A stretch of DNA of 64,000 nt from Amphibiibacter pelophylacis (lineage in GTDB: Bacteria; Pseudomonadota; Gammaproteobacteria; Burkholderiales; Burkholderiaceae_C): positions 62,001 to 126,000 of the forward strand of contig NZ_JAWDIE010000005.1 of the NCBI RefSeq assembly GCF_037688875.1, in the 5' to 3' direction. The position numbers and the translations under genes were made by a program. The notes beneath the pieces are model-generated. The model worked only from the letters and a program-made list of their open reading frames with translations. It ran no database searches and was not told where the DNA came from. Every line of letters starts with the position of its first letter. Positions within the stretch are counted from its first letter, which is position 1. Below, one piece after another: positions 33,267 to 41,955 of the stretch.

Positions 33267-34964
33267 ATGACGCCCCAGGAACTGCTCGAACAGTACGGCC
33301 CCCGTGAATCCATGCCCTACGACGTGGTCATCGTCGGCGCGGGCCCGGCCGGGCTGTCGGCCGCGATCCGGCTCAAACAGCAGGCGGCGAAGGCCGGACA
33401 GGAGATCAGCATCGTGGTGCTGGAAAAGGGCTCGGAGCCCGGTGCGCACACGCTGTCCGGCGCGGTGATGGACCCGCGGGCGCTCACCGAACTCATCCCC
33501 GACTGGAAAGAGCAGGGCGCGCCGCTGGTGCAGCCCGTCACCACCGACGAGGTGCTGGTGCTGCGCGATGGCGGTGGCGTCTGGACCACGCCCGCCGCGC
33601 TGCTGCCGCGCATTTTCCACAATGAAGGCAATTACATTGTCCGCCTGGGCGACGTGGTGCGCTGGCTGGCGCAGCAGGCCGAAAACCTGGGGGTGGAAAT
33701 CTTCCCGGGCTTTGCCGCCGCCGAAGTGCTGTTTGACGACAACGGCGCCGTGCGCGGTGTAGCCACCGGCCACCAGGGCCTGGGCAAGGACGGCCAGCCT
33801 ACCGCCCACTTCCAGCTCGGCATGGAGCTGACGGGCAAATACACCCTGTTCGCCGAGGGCGCGCGCGGCCATCTGGGCAAGCAGCTTATTGCGCGCTACC
33901 AGCTGGACGCGGGCAAAGACCCGCAGACCTACGCGCTGGGCGTGAAGGAAGTCTGGGAGATCGACGCGGCGCGCGCGCAGCCGGGTCTGGTCGTGCACAC
34001 GGCGGGCTGGCCCATGGACACAGCCACCTACGGCGGCGGTTTCCTGTATCACCTGGACAACAACCAGGTCGCGCTGGGCTTTGTCACCGGGCTGGATTAC
34101 AGCAACCCCTGGCTGAGCCCGTTTGAAGAGATGCAGCGCTGGAAAACCCACCCCGCCATCCGCAAACACATCGAGGGCGGACGCCGCCTGTCCTACGGCG
34201 CGCGCGCCATCACCGCCGGGGGGCTGCTCAGCCTGCCTGCCACGGTGTTCCCGGGCGGCGCGCTGATCGGCTGCGACGCGGGCTACCTGAACGCCGCGCG
34301 CATCAAGGGCAGCCACGCCGCCATCAAAACCGGCATGCTGGCCGCGGATGCCGTGGCGCAGGCGCTGGCCGCCGGGCGCGAGGCCGATGTGCTGGAGGCC
34401 TATCCCAAGGCCTTCGAAGCGAGCTGGCTGCACGAGGAGCTGCACCAGTCGCGCAACTTCAAGACCTGGTTCAAGAAGGGCATGTGGGTCGGGATGGCGA
34501 TGACGGGTGTCGAGCACTGGCTGCTGCCCAAAATCGGCGTGCAGTCGCCGCCCTGGACGGTGCACCGCCACCAGGCCGACCACACCACACTGCGCCCGGC
34601 CGCGAGCTGCGCGCGCATCGATTACCCCAAGCCCGATGGCCAGCTGACCTTTGACCGCCTGAGTTCAGTCTTCATCAGCAACACCAACCACGAGGAAAAC
34701 CAGCCGGCCCACCTGCGCCTGACCAATCCGCAGGTGCCCACGCGGCTCAATCTGCCGCAGTTTGCCGGGCCGGAATCGCGCTACTGCCCGGCGGGGGTCT
34801 ACGAGTTCGTGCCCGACGAGGCCGCCGGGGGCAATGCCCAGCGCCTGCAGATCAACGCGCAGAACTGCGTGCACTGCAAGACCTGCGACATCAAGGATCC
34901 CAGCCAGAACATCACCTGGGTGACGCCCGAGGGCGGCGGCGGTCCCAATTACGCGGGGATGTGA
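33267..34964 (+). CDS. electron transfer flavoprotein-ubiquinone oxidoreductase
   Basis: Passes electrons from ETF (fed by acyl-CoA and other dehydrogenases) to ubiquinone at the inner membrane. The 565-residue protein has the FAD motif DVVIVGAGPAGLSAAIRL near residues 13-30, LEKGSEPGAHTLSGAVMDP, a quinone-side region GGGFLYHLDNNQVALGFV, and a C-terminal ferredoxin-like part whose four cysteines C507, C534, C537 and C540 (CVHCKTCDIKDPSQNITW) hold the 4Fe-4S cluster. Length and motifs match the human ETFDH family. The etfAB genes are not in the window. TAGAAT at 33228-33233 may be its -10 element; GGAG precedes the ATG. Confidence 0.96.
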   Translation: MTPQELLEQYGPRESMPYDVVIVGAGPAGLSAAIRLKQQAAKAGQEISIVVLEKGSEPGAHTLSGAVMDPRALTELIPDWKEQGAPLVQPVTTDEVLVLRDGGGVWTTPAALLPRIFHNEGNYIVRLGDVVRWLAQQAENLGVEIFPGFAAAEVLFDDNGAVRGVATGHQGLGKDGQPTAHFQLGMELTGKYTLFAEGARGHLGKQLIARYQLDAGKDPQTYALGVKEVWEIDAARAQPGLVVHTAGWPMDTATYGGGFLYHLDNNQVALGFVTGLDYSNPWLSPFEEMQRWKTHPAIRKHIEGGRRLSYGARAITAGGLLSLPATVFPGGALIGCDAGYLNAARIKGSHAAIKTGMLAADAVAQALAAGREADVLEAYPKAFEASWLHEELHQSRNFKTWFKKGMWVGMAMTGVEHWLLPKIGVQSPPWTVHRHQADHTTLRPAASCARIDYPKPDGQLTFDRLSSVFISNTNHEENQPAHLRLTNPQVPTRLNLPQFAGPESRYCPAGVYEFVPDEAAGGNAQRLQINAQNCVHCKTCDIKDPSQNITWVTPEGGGGPNYAGM

Positions 34965-35015
34965 GCGGCGCCCAACAGGGACCGGACACAGGCCCACTGC
35001 GCGCGGGGCTCACGC

Positions 35016-35078
35016 TATAATGCGCGCTGATCCTCTGACCGGCCTGCCGGCTGCTTCGTCCAGCCGGCTCTTCTTTTT
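35016..35078 (+). promoter_or_regulatory. rplS promoter (-10) and leader hairpin with T-rich tail
   Basis: A perfect TATAAT at 35016-35021 is followed 24 bases later by a perfect 8-base-pair stem, GCCGGCTG / CAGCCGGC (35046-35053 and 35061-35068) with a seven-base loop, and then a T-rich run (35069-35079). The structure looks like an intrinsic terminator placed between the promoter and rplS. It may stop read-through from the upstream gene or attenuate rplS. The -35 is poor (CCCACT at 17 bases). Confidence 0.5.
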
Positions 35079-35111
35079 ATAACCCCCCGCGTCATGATCC
35101 GTGGAGTTCAC

Positions 35112-35465
35112 ATGAACCTGATCGAAACCCTGGAGCAGGAAGAAATTGCCCGCCTGGGCAAAACCATTCCCGCTTTCGCCCCCGGCGACACCGTGATTGT
35201 CAGCGTGCGCGTCAAGGAAGGCACCCGCAGCCGTCTGCAGGCCTACGAAGGCGTTGTCATCGCCCGTCGCAACCGTGGCCTGAACAGCAACTTCGTTGTG
35301 CGCAAGATCTCTAACGGCGAAGGCGTGGAGCGTACGTTCCAGCTGTACAGCCCGCTGCTGGAAAAAATCGAAGTCAAGCGCCGTGGCGATGTGCGCCGCG
35401 CCAAGCTGTACTACCTGCGCCAGCGCAGCGGCAAGTCGGCACGCATCAAGGAAAAGCTGTCCTGA
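35112..35465 (+). CDS. rplS: 50S ribosomal protein L19
   Basis: L19 sits at the 30S-50S interface. The 117-residue protein has the conserved start MNLIETLEQEEIARL, PAFAPGDTVIVSVRVKEGTR, RLQAYEGVVIARRNRGLNSN, FVVRKISNGEGVERTFQLYS and VKRRGDVRRAKLYYLRQRSG. The start at 35112 is set by the family N-terminus and GGAG seven bases upstream; an in-frame ATG at 35094 would add six residues. Normally rplS closes an rpsP-rimM-trmD-rplS operon; here it stands alone behind an unrelated gene, with its own -10 and a leader hairpin. Two hairpins follow the stop. Confidence 0.97.
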   Translation: MNLIETLEQEEIARLGKTIPAFAPGDTVIVSVRVKEGTRSRLQAYEGVVIARRNRGLNSNFVVRKISNGEGVERTFQLYSPLLEKIEVKRRGDVRRAKLYYLRQRSGKSARIKEKLS

Positions 35466-35474
35466 TGCGGCTTC

Positions 35475-35540
35475 CCCATCGCTCTCGCGGTGGGGCTTGC
35501 CCCCTCCAGCAGGCCGCCATGTGCGGCCTGTTGTCGTTTC
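35475..35540 (+). terminator. two hairpins after rplS
   Basis: The first stem is CCCCATCGC / GCGGTGGGG with a TCTC loop (35475-35496). The second is an 11-base-pair stem, CAGCAGGCCGC / GCGGCCTGTTG, with a five-base loop (35508-35534), then TCGTTT. The T tract is short, so termination is likely but not certain. Confidence 0.5.
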
Positions 35541-35587
35541 TGCCCAGCGTTTTTTGATTTTCTGACTTTCTGGTTTCGCGCCCTGAT

Positions 35588-36409
35588 ATGGATCCCGCCC
35601 AGTGCCCTGAACTCGGCCGCGATGGCCATCTGCCGCTGCTGCCCGCTTCGCTGTGGCCTGCTTCAGCGCAGGTCGGCTGGGGTGCGGTCTTTGAGCAGAT
35701 CCGGCCGCTGCTGGCCGACATCGCCCGCGCGGATGACGCCAGCCACGCCACGCAGGGCCTGAACGCGCTCGACCAGCGCCTGGGCCTGATCCGCGGCCGC
35801 CCCTGGCCCGACCGGCCCCGGCGCGAAGCAGCGGTGCTGGTCGGCGTCTTCCACGATGGCGGCGCGTGGCGCCTGCTGCTGACCCAGCGCACCGCCACCC
35901 TGCGCGAACACGCGGGCGAGATCAGCTTCCCGGGTGGACGGATCGATCCTCAGGACAGCGGCCCCATCGCCGCCGCGCTGCGCGAAAGCCAGGAGGAAGT
36001 CGGCCTGGCGCCCGGCGACATTCAGGTGCTGGGCCTGCTGCCGGGCTATGTCACCGTCACCAACTATCGCGTGGCGCCGGTGCTGGCGCAGGTGGATGCC
36101 GCTGCGGCCCGCACAGCCATCGCGGCCTCAGCCAACAGCGAGGTCGCTCACGCTTTTGCCGTGCCGCTGGCGCAGGTGCTGGACCCTTGCCAGCACGTCT
36201 GGCGCACCTACCGCCGCGAGGGCGTCGAGCGCCGCTTTGTCAGCATGCCCGCGCCCGAGTCGCTGTCCGGCCTTCAGGCGGGGCACGGCCCGATCTGGGG
36301 CGCCACCGCGGCCATGCTGCGCAACCTCTATCTGGTGCTGGCGTGGAGCCTGTGCGAAGCCCAGATGAACGCCGCCGCTGCGCTCCACCCCTGGCGCAAC
36401 GAGTACTGA
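35588..36409 (+). CDS. CoA pyrophosphatase (Nudix hydrolase)
   Basis: A 273-residue Nudix hydrolase of the CoA pyrophosphatase type (NudL/YeaB-like). The UPF0035 signature LLTQRTATLREHAGEISFPG precedes the Nudix box GGRIDPQDSGPIAAALRESQ continuing to EEVGL (about 116-140), with the catalytic glutamates E133, E136 and E137. It hydrolyses CoA and derivatives to phosphopantetheine and 3',5'-ADP. The N-terminal 75 residues are longer than in E. coli NudL. The gene follows rplS by 122 bases across two hairpins and precedes the Pho operon. Confidence 0.9.
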   Translation: MDPAQCPELGRDGHLPLLPASLWPASAQVGWGAVFEQIRPLLADIARADDASHATQGLNALDQRLGLIRGRPWPDRPRREAAVLVGVFHDGGAWRLLLTQRTATLREHAGEISFPGGRIDPQDSGPIAAALRESQEEVGLAPGDIQVLGLLPGYVTVTNYRVAPVLAQVDAAAARTAIAASANSEVAHAFAVPLAQVLDPCQHVWRTYRREGVERRFVSMPAPESLSGLQAGHGPIWGATAAMLRNLYLVLAWSLCEAQMNAAAALHPWRNEY

Positions 36410-36467
36410 GCCGTCACGCCCGCCTGCTGCGTCGCGTCTACGCCACGGGTTTTCCCGGGAGACCGGG

Positions 36468-36499
36468 GTGTCACAAAGCTGTCACAGACGGTCCATAGA
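36468..36499 (+). promoter_or_regulatory. PHO box and -10 element of the pst-pho operon
   Basis: Two 7-base direct repeats, GTGTCAC (36468-36474) and CTGTCAC (36479-36485), are separated by AAAG, matching the PhoB box pattern CTGTCAT-N4-CTGTCAT. A CATAGA -10 candidate (36494-36499) lies eight bases downstream, where a PhoB-activated promoter would need it. The pstS ATG is 47 bases further on. This makes the whole pstSCAB-phoU-phoB-phoR run a likely PhoB-activated, self-reinforcing operon. Confidence 0.88.
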
Positions 36500-36546
36500 G
36501 TGGCGACGCGTTGATCTTTCTCTCTCAGATTCCTCCCGGAGCACAC

Positions 36547-37587
36547 ATGAAACGACTGACTACCCTGGCCCTGTCCACCGCCCTGCTGCTGGCCAGCCAC
36601 GCCGCTGTGGCGCAGACCAACACCATCACGGGCGCCGGCGCGACCTTCCCGGCACCGGTGTACGCCAAGTGGGCCGATTCCTTCAGCAAGGCCACCGGGG
36701 TGCGCGTCAATTACCAGAGCGTCGGTTCGGGCGCCGGCGTGAAGCAGATCGAATCCAAAACGGTTGATTTCGGCGCCTCGGACGAGCCGACCAAGCCCGA
36801 AGACCTGCAGGCCAAGGGCATGGTGCAGTTCCCCACCGTCATGGGCGGTGTCGTGCCTGTGGTCAACCTGCCCGGCGTCACCGCCAACCAGATCAAGCTG
36901 ACCGGCGACGTGCTGGCCAAAATCTACCTGGGCGAGATCAAGAAGTGGAACGATGCCGCCATCACTGGGCTGAACCCCGGCGTGAACCTGCCAGACCGCG
37001 CGATTGCGCCGGTGCGCCGTGCCGACGGTTCGGGCACCACCTTTATTTTCACCAACTACCTGAGCAAGGTCAGCCCCGAGTGGAAGAGCAAGGTCGGTGA
37101 AGGCAAGGCCGTGAACTGGCCGGTGGGCACGGGCGGCAAGGGCAACGAGGGCGTGGCGCAGTTTGTGCAGCGTCTGCCGGGCGCCATCGGCTACGTCGAG
37201 TACGCCTACGCCAAGCAGGGCAAGCTGGTGACGACGCAGCTGCAGAACGCGGCGGGCAAATTCGTCACGGCCGACGACGACGCCTTCAAGGCCGCCGCCG
37301 CCAAGGCCGACTGGAGCAACTCTTTCTTCGCCATCCTGACCAACCAGGCGGGCGAAAAATCGTGGCCGATCTCGGGCGCGACCTTCATCCTGATGCACAA
37401 GCAGCAGGCCGATGCGGGCAAGGCCACCGACGTGCTGAAGTTCTTCAACTGGGCGTATGGCAAGGACGGCGACAGCCAGGCTGCGCAGCTGGATTACGTG
37501 CCCATGCCTGACAATGTGAAGGCTCTGGCGCGCAAGACCTGGGGCGAGATCAAGGACGGCAGCGGCAAGGCCGTCGCCTGGCAGTAA
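36547..37587 (+). CDS. pstS: phosphate ABC transporter substrate-binding protein PstS
   Basis: Periplasmic high-affinity phosphate-binding protein, 346 residues with a signal peptide cut after AVA (residue 22 or so). Ligand-binding loops are ITGAGATFPAPVYAKW, SVGSGAGVKQIESKTVDFGASDEP and RADGSGTTFIFTNYLSKV, typical of PstS. It delivers phosphate to PstCAB. It is the first gene behind the PHO box, so its expression should rise steeply under phosphate starvation. The gap to pstC is 19 bases. Confidence 0.97.
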   Translation: MKRLTTLALSTALLLASHAAVAQTNTITGAGATFPAPVYAKWADSFSKATGVRVNYQSVGSGAGVKQIESKTVDFGASDEPTKPEDLQAKGMVQFPTVMGGVVPVVNLPGVTANQIKLTGDVLAKIYLGEIKKWNDAAITGLNPGVNLPDRAIAPVRRADGSGTTFIFTNYLSKVSPEWKSKVGEGKAVNWPVGTGGKGNEGVAQFVQRLPGAIGYVEYAYAKQGKLVTTQLQNAAGKFVTADDDAFKAAAAKADWSNSFFAILTNQAGEKSWPISGATFILMHKQQADAGKATDVLKFFNWAYGKDGDSQAAQLDYVPMPDNVKALARKTWGEIKDGSGKAVAWQ

Positions 37588-37606
37588 ACCGTCAAGGAAC
37601 TGGCTC

Positions 37607-38593
37607 ATGCAAGCAGCACACAGCGCAAATCCTGTCCGGCCCGCCGGGACAGCCCGCAGGGCCGGAGGCGGCGCGTTGGGGGACAGCGTCTTTGGCGTTC
37701 TCGTCCATGGCGCCACCTGGCTGACGCTGGCGCTGATGGCGGGCATCCTGCTGGTGCTGGTCATCGGCGCCTGGCCGGCCATGCGCGAGTTCGGGCTGTC
37801 CTTCGTCTGGACCAACCAGTGGGATCCCGTGCAGGACAAGTACGGCGCGCTGGCCATGGTCATGGGCACGCTGCTGACGGCGCTGCTGGCGCTGCTGATC
37901 GCGGTGCCGATCAGCTTTGGCATCGCCATGTTCCTGACCGAGCTGTGCCCGGGCTGGCTGCGCCGCCCGCTGGGCACGGCGATCGAGCTCCTGGCGGCAG
38001 TGCCTTCCATCGTCTACGGCATGTGGGGCCTGCTGGTGTTTGGGCCCATCCTGTCCGAATACGTCCAGGTGCCGCTGCAGGACGCACTGGGCAACGTCCC
38101 TGTGATCGGGGCGCTGCTGCAGGGCCCGCCCGTGGGACTGGGCCTGTTCGCGGCCGGCATCGTGCTGGCCATCATGGTGATTCCCTTCATCGCCTCGGTG
38201 ATGCGCGACGTGTTCGAGGTGACGCCGCCCATGCTCAAGGAGTCGGCCTACGGCTTGGGCGCCACGACCTGGGAGGTCATCTCCCGCGTGGTCCTGCCCT
38301 ACACCCGCACAGGCGTCATCGGCGGCATCATGCTGGGCCTGGGGCGCGCGCTGGGCGAGACCATGGCCGTCACCTTCCTGATTGGCAACGCCAGCCAGTT
38401 CAGCTCGCTGTCGCTGTTCGAGCCGGCCACCAGCATCACCGCGACGCTGGCCAACGAGTTCGCCGAAGCCCAGCCCGGTCTGCACCAGGCCTCGCTGATG
38501 TATCTGGGGCTGATCCTGTTTTTCATCACCTTTGTGGTGCTGGCGCTGTCCAAGTGGCTGCTGGCCAGCATGAAGCGCAAAGAGGGGAACTGA
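37607..38593 (+). CDS. pstC: phosphate ABC transporter permease PstC
   Basis: Inner-membrane permease of 328 residues with six helices; the segment AVPISFGIAMFLTELCPGWLRRP and the coupling-helix (EAA-like) region SAYGLGATTWEVISRVVLPYTRTGVIGG (contacts PstB) are characteristic, as is LLAAVPSIVYGMWGL. It forms the phosphate channel with PstA. It lies 19 bases after pstS and one base before the pstA start codon. Confidence 0.96.
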   Translation: MQAAHSANPVRPAGTARRAGGGALGDSVFGVLVHGATWLTLALMAGILLVLVIGAWPAMREFGLSFVWTNQWDPVQDKYGALAMVMGTLLTALLALLIAVPISFGIAMFLTELCPGWLRRPLGTAIELLAAVPSIVYGMWGLLVFGPILSEYVQVPLQDALGNVPVIGALLQGPPVGLGLFAAGIVLAIMVIPFIASVMRDVFEVTPPMLKESAYGLGATTWEVISRVVLPYTRTGVIGGIMLGLGRALGETMAVTFLIGNASQFSSLSLFEPATSITATLANEFAEAQPGLHQASLMYLGLILFFITFVVLALSKWLLASMKRKEGN

Positions 38594-38594
38594 G

Positions 38595-39581
38595 ATGCCG
38601 ATGTCTTCCTCCGCAGCTGCGGGCGGTGCGGCCCCCGGCCACCGCCTGTCGGCCACGCTGATGCCCGCAGACAGCCCACTGGCGCGAGCACCGGGCGACC
38701 GCCACGGCGGCGCCCCGACCGAGCGCATGCTGCGCGAGCGCCTCTCGCGCCACCGCGCGCGCAAGCGCATCAACCAGCTGGCGCTGGTGCTGTCGCTGCT
38801 GGCCATGGCCTTTGGCATGGTCTGGCTGCTGTGGATCCTGTGGGACACAGTGCGCCTGGGCGTGACGGGCCTGAGTGGCGCGGTATTCACCGAATCCACC
38901 CCGCCGCCCATGGCGACGGACGGCGGTCTGGCCAACGCCATCGTCGGTTCGCTGCTGATGACCTTCACGGCGACGCTGCTGGGCACGCCCGTCGGCATCC
39001 TGTGCGGCATTTACCTGGCCGAATACGCGGGCAAGGGCTGGCTGGGCCGCACGGTGGGCTTTGTCAACGACATCCTGCTGTCGGCGCCCTCCATCGTCAT
39101 TGGCCTCTTCATTTACTACGGCCTCGTGGCACCGCTGGGCGGTTTCTCGGGCTGGGCGGGGTCGGTGGCGCTGGCGCTGCTGGTCATCCCGGTGGTCATC
39201 CGCACCACCGAGAACATGCTCTCGCTGGTGCCCAGCGCGATGCGTGAGGCAGCCTACGCCCTGGGCACGCCGCGCTGGAAGGTCATCCTGAGCATCACCC
39301 TGCGCGCGGCCAGTTCCGGCGTGGTCACCGGCGTGCTGCTGGCCGTGGCGCGCATTTCGGGCGAAACCGCGCCGCTGCTCTTCACCGCGCTGAACAACCA
39401 GTTTTTCAGCGCCGACATGGGCCAGCCCATGGCCAACCTGCCGGTCACGATTTTCCAGTTCGCCATGAGCCCCTACGAGAACTGGCAGACGCTGGCCTGG
39501 GCGGGCGTTTTCATCATCACCATGAGCGTGCTGGCGCTGAACATCATCGCCCGCGTGTTTTTCAGGAACAAGCAGTCATGA
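38595..39581 (+). CDS. pstA: phosphate ABC transporter permease PstA
   Basis: Partner permease of PstC, 328 residues. It opens with a hydrophilic stretch of about 60 residues, longer than in E. coli, then six helices. Family parts are GTPVGILCGIYLAEYAGKGW, LLSAPSIVIGLFIYYGL, and the coupling region AAYALGTPRWKVILSITLRAASSGVVTG followed by ARISGETAPLLFTALNNQF. Its stop overlaps the pstB start by four bases. Confidence 0.96.
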   Translation: MPMSSSAAAGGAAPGHRLSATLMPADSPLARAPGDRHGGAPTERMLRERLSRHRARKRINQLALVLSLLAMAFGMVWLLWILWDTVRLGVTGLSGAVFTESTPPPMATDGGLANAIVGSLLMTFTATLLGTPVGILCGIYLAEYAGKGWLGRTVGFVNDILLSAPSIVIGLFIYYGLVAPLGGFSGWAGSVALALLVIPVVIRTTENMLSLVPSAMREAAYALGTPRWKVILSITLRAASSGVVTGVLLAVARISGETAPLLFTALNNQFFSADMGQPMANLPVTIFQFAMSPYENWQTLAWAGVFIITMSVLALNIIARVFFRNKQS

Positions 39582-40375
39582 GCCAAGCCTCCACCCAGGT
39601 CCTGCGCGAGGCGCTGAACGGCCCCGCCAAGATCAGCGCGAAGAACCTGAACTTCTATTACGGCAAGTTCCACGCGCTCAAGGACATCAACCTGAACATC
39701 CCGGAGCGCAAGGTCACCGCCTTCATCGGGCCGTCGGGCTGCGGCAAATCGACGCTCTTGCGCACCTTCAACCGCATGTTCGAGCTCTACCCCGAGCAGC
39801 GCGCCGACGGCCAGATCCTGGTCGACGACGAGGACATCCTGCACAGCCGCACCGATGTCTCGCTGATCCGCGCCAAGGTCGGCATGGTCTTCCAGAAGCC
39901 CACGCCCTTTCCGATGTCGATCTACGACAACATCGCCTTCGGCGTGAAGCTGTTCGAGAAGCTCAGTCGCCACGAAATGGACGAGCGCGTCGAGTGGGCG
40001 CTGCGCAAGGCCGCGCTGTGGACCGAGGTCAAGGACAAGCTGAACCAGAACGGTTCCGGCCTGTCGGGCGGCCAGCAGCAGCGCCTGTGCATCGCGCGCG
40101 GCATCGCCATCAAGCCCGAGGTGCTTCTGTTGGACGAGCCCTGCTCGGCGCTGGACCCGATCTCCACCGGCAAGATCGAAGAACTGATCACCGAGCTGAA
40201 GGACGATTACACCGTGGTCATCGTCACCCACAACATGCAGCAGGCGGCGCGGGTGTCCGACTACACCGCCTACATGTACCTGGGCAATCTGGTTGAATTC
40301 GGCGTAACGCGCGAGATTTTCATGAAGCCGAAAAAGCAGGAAACGGAAGACTACATCACCGGCCGTTTTGGCTGA
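39578..40375 (+). CDS. pstB: phosphate ABC transporter ATP-binding protein PstB
   Basis: ATPase that powers PstCA, 265 residues. Walker A is GPSGCGKSTLLRTFNRM, the signature LSGGQQQRLCIARGIAIKPE, Walker B VLLLDEPCSALDP and the switch histidine in VTHNMQQAARVSD. The segment FYYGKFHALKDINL is diagnostic for PstB. PstB, with PhoU, also links phosphate flux to PhoR signalling. ATGA overlap with pstA; 38 bases to phoU. Confidence 0.97.
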   Translation: MSQASTQVLREALNGPAKISAKNLNFYYGKFHALKDINLNIPERKVTAFIGPSGCGKSTLLRTFNRMFELYPEQRADGQILVDDEDILHSRTDVSLIRAKVGMVFQKPTPFPMSIYDNIAFGVKLFEKLSRHEMDERVEWALRKAALWTEVKDKLNQNGSGLSGGQQQRLCIARGIAIKPEVLLLDEPCSALDPISTGKIEELITELKDDYTVVIVTHNMQQAARVSDYTAYMYLGNLVEFGVTREIFMKPKKQETEDYITGRFG

Positions 40376-40413
40376 TTGTCCCGGCTGATTGAACGTCCTC
40401 CAGGAGCACATCC

Positions 40414-41133
40414 ATGAGCGAAAAGCATCTATCCACGCAGTTCGACGCCGAACTCACCTCCATCTCCAGCCAGGTGCTGGAAATGGGCGGCATCGTCGAA
40501 TCCCAGGTCATCCAGGCCGTTCAGGCCCTGATCGATATGGACAGCGAACTGGCCCAGCAGGTCCACGTCCGCGAAGAGCTGGTCAACCAGCTGGAAATGA
40601 CCATCGACAGCGATCTGTCGGCGACCATCGCCCAGCGCCAGCCCACGGCGCGCGACCTGCGCCTGCTGGTGGCGGTGTCCAAGACCATCGGCAACCTGGA
40701 GCGCGCCGGCGACGAGGCCGCGCGCATCGCCCGCTTTGGCCTGCGCCTGTCCAGCCGCTCGGACGCGGCCATGCTGCAGCAGATGCTGCCGCTGCGCGAT
40801 CTGACGCTGTCGGCGCGCATGGCGGCCGAATCGCTGCGCAAGGCGCTCGATGCTTTCGCCCGCCTGGACACGGCGCTGGCCATTGACGTGCTGCGCCAGG
40901 ACGACAACATCGATCACGAGTTCAACGCCATGCTGCGCAAGCTGGTCACGGTGATGAGTGCCAAGCCCGATCTGGTCGAAGCCGGGATCGACCTCATCTT
41001 CGTGGCCAAGGCGCTGGAACGCGTGGGCGACCATGCCAAAAATCTGGCCGAACAGGTCATTTATGTGGTGAAAGGCGCTGATGTGCGCCACAATCGCCTC
41101 GAAACCATCGAAAAGCGTCTGGCGGCAGGCTAA
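40414..41133 (+). CDS. phoU: phosphate signalling protein PhoU
   Basis: A 239-residue all-helical protein with two PhoU repeats: VLEMGGIVESQVIQAVQALI and TIGNLERAGDEAARIAR in the first, VDLVEAG-like DLVEAGIDLIFVAKALERVGDHAKNLAE in the second, each with the acidic metal-binding E-x3-D-x2 motif (ERAGDEA, ERVGDHA). PhoU represses PhoR kinase activity when phosphate is plentiful and restrains Pst transport. It lies between pstB and phoB, as expected in this order of Burkholderiales. Confidence 0.96.
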   Translation: MSEKHLSTQFDAELTSISSQVLEMGGIVESQVIQAVQALIDMDSELAQQVHVREELVNQLEMTIDSDLSATIAQRQPTARDLRLLVAVSKTIGNLERAGDEAARIARFGLRLSSRSDAAMLQQMLPLRDLTLSARMAAESLRKALDAFARLDTALAIDVLRQDDNIDHEFNAMLRKLVTVMSAKPDLVEAGIDLIFVAKALERVGDHAKNLAEQVIYVVKGADVRHNRLETIEKRLAAG

Positions 41134-41157
41134 CGCAGGCCATACACGGGAGAGGGC

Positions 41158-41955
41158 ATGGCGACGATTCTTGTGGTGGACGACGAGCTGGCGATTGCCC
41201 AGATGCTGTCCACCCAGCTGCGTCTGGCCGGGCACACGGTGCAGGTCAGCCACGATGCGCGCTCGGCCCAGGCGCAGATCGCCACGCAGATGCCGGATCT
41301 GGTCGTGCTGGACTGGATGATGCCGGGTGAATCGGGCCTGGACATGCTGCGCCGCTGGCGCCGCGACGCCGGACAGCCGCGCCTGCGCGAAATGCCGGTG
41401 ATCCTGCTGACCGCACGCGCCGAAGAATCCGACATCGTCACCGCGCTCGAAGCGGGCGCCGACGATTACCTCACCAAGCCCTTCTCGAGCCGCGAGCTGC
41501 AGGCGCGCATCCGCAGCGTGCTGCGCCGCCACCAGCCGCGTGCGCTGGGCGATACGGTGGACGTGGGCGCGCTGTCGCTCGACCCCGAATCGCGCCTGCT
41601 GTGGATCGACCCGGCGGGCGAAGCCGTTCCCGGTCTGGACCCTGAGGGGCGCAGCCCCGTGCGCGCCCCGGTGCAGCTGGGCCCGACCGAGTTCAAGCTG
41701 CTGCACTTTCTGATGACGCACCCGGACCGCAGCTTCACGCGCGGCCAGCTGCTGGATCACGTCTGGGGTGACGAGGTTTATATCGAAGAGCGCACGGTCG
41801 ATGTCCACATCAAGCGCCTGCGCGAGGCGCTGGCCGACTGGGCGGTGGCGCGGCTGCGCATCCAGACCGTGCGTGGCGTGGGTTACCGCTTCGCCTGGAC
41901 GCTGCCCCAGGAGGTCAGCGAGCCGCGCGGCGATCCGGTCCGTCATGACGCCTGA
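41158..41955 (+). CDS. phoB: phosphate regulon response regulator PhoB
   Basis: OmpR-family regulator of 265 residues. The receiver has the acidic D8/D9, phospho-acceptor D52 (LVVLDWMMPG) and K107 (YLTKPFSSREL). The winged-helix DNA-binding domain contains QLGPTEFKLLHFLMTHPDRS, RGQLLDHVWGDEVYIEERTVDVHIKRLR and RTVRGVGYRF, nearly identical to PhoB families. It is about 35 residues longer than E. coli PhoB because of a roughly 15-residue insert in the first beta-sheet of the DNA-binding domain (near 155-175) and a longer tail. GAGAGG precedes the ATG. Overlaps phoR by 11 bases. Confidence 0.95.
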   Translation: MATILVVDDELAIAQMLSTQLRLAGHTVQVSHDARSAQAQIATQMPDLVVLDWMMPGESGLDMLRRWRRDAGQPRLREMPVILLTARAEESDIVTALEAGADDYLTKPFSSRELQARIRSVLRRHQPRALGDTVDVGALSLDPESRLLWIDPAGEAVPGLDPEGRSPVRAPVQLGPTEFKLLHFLMTHPDRSFTRGQLLDHVWGDEVYIEERTVDVHIKRLREALADWAVARLRIQTVRGVGYRFAWTLPQEVSEPRGDPVRHDA

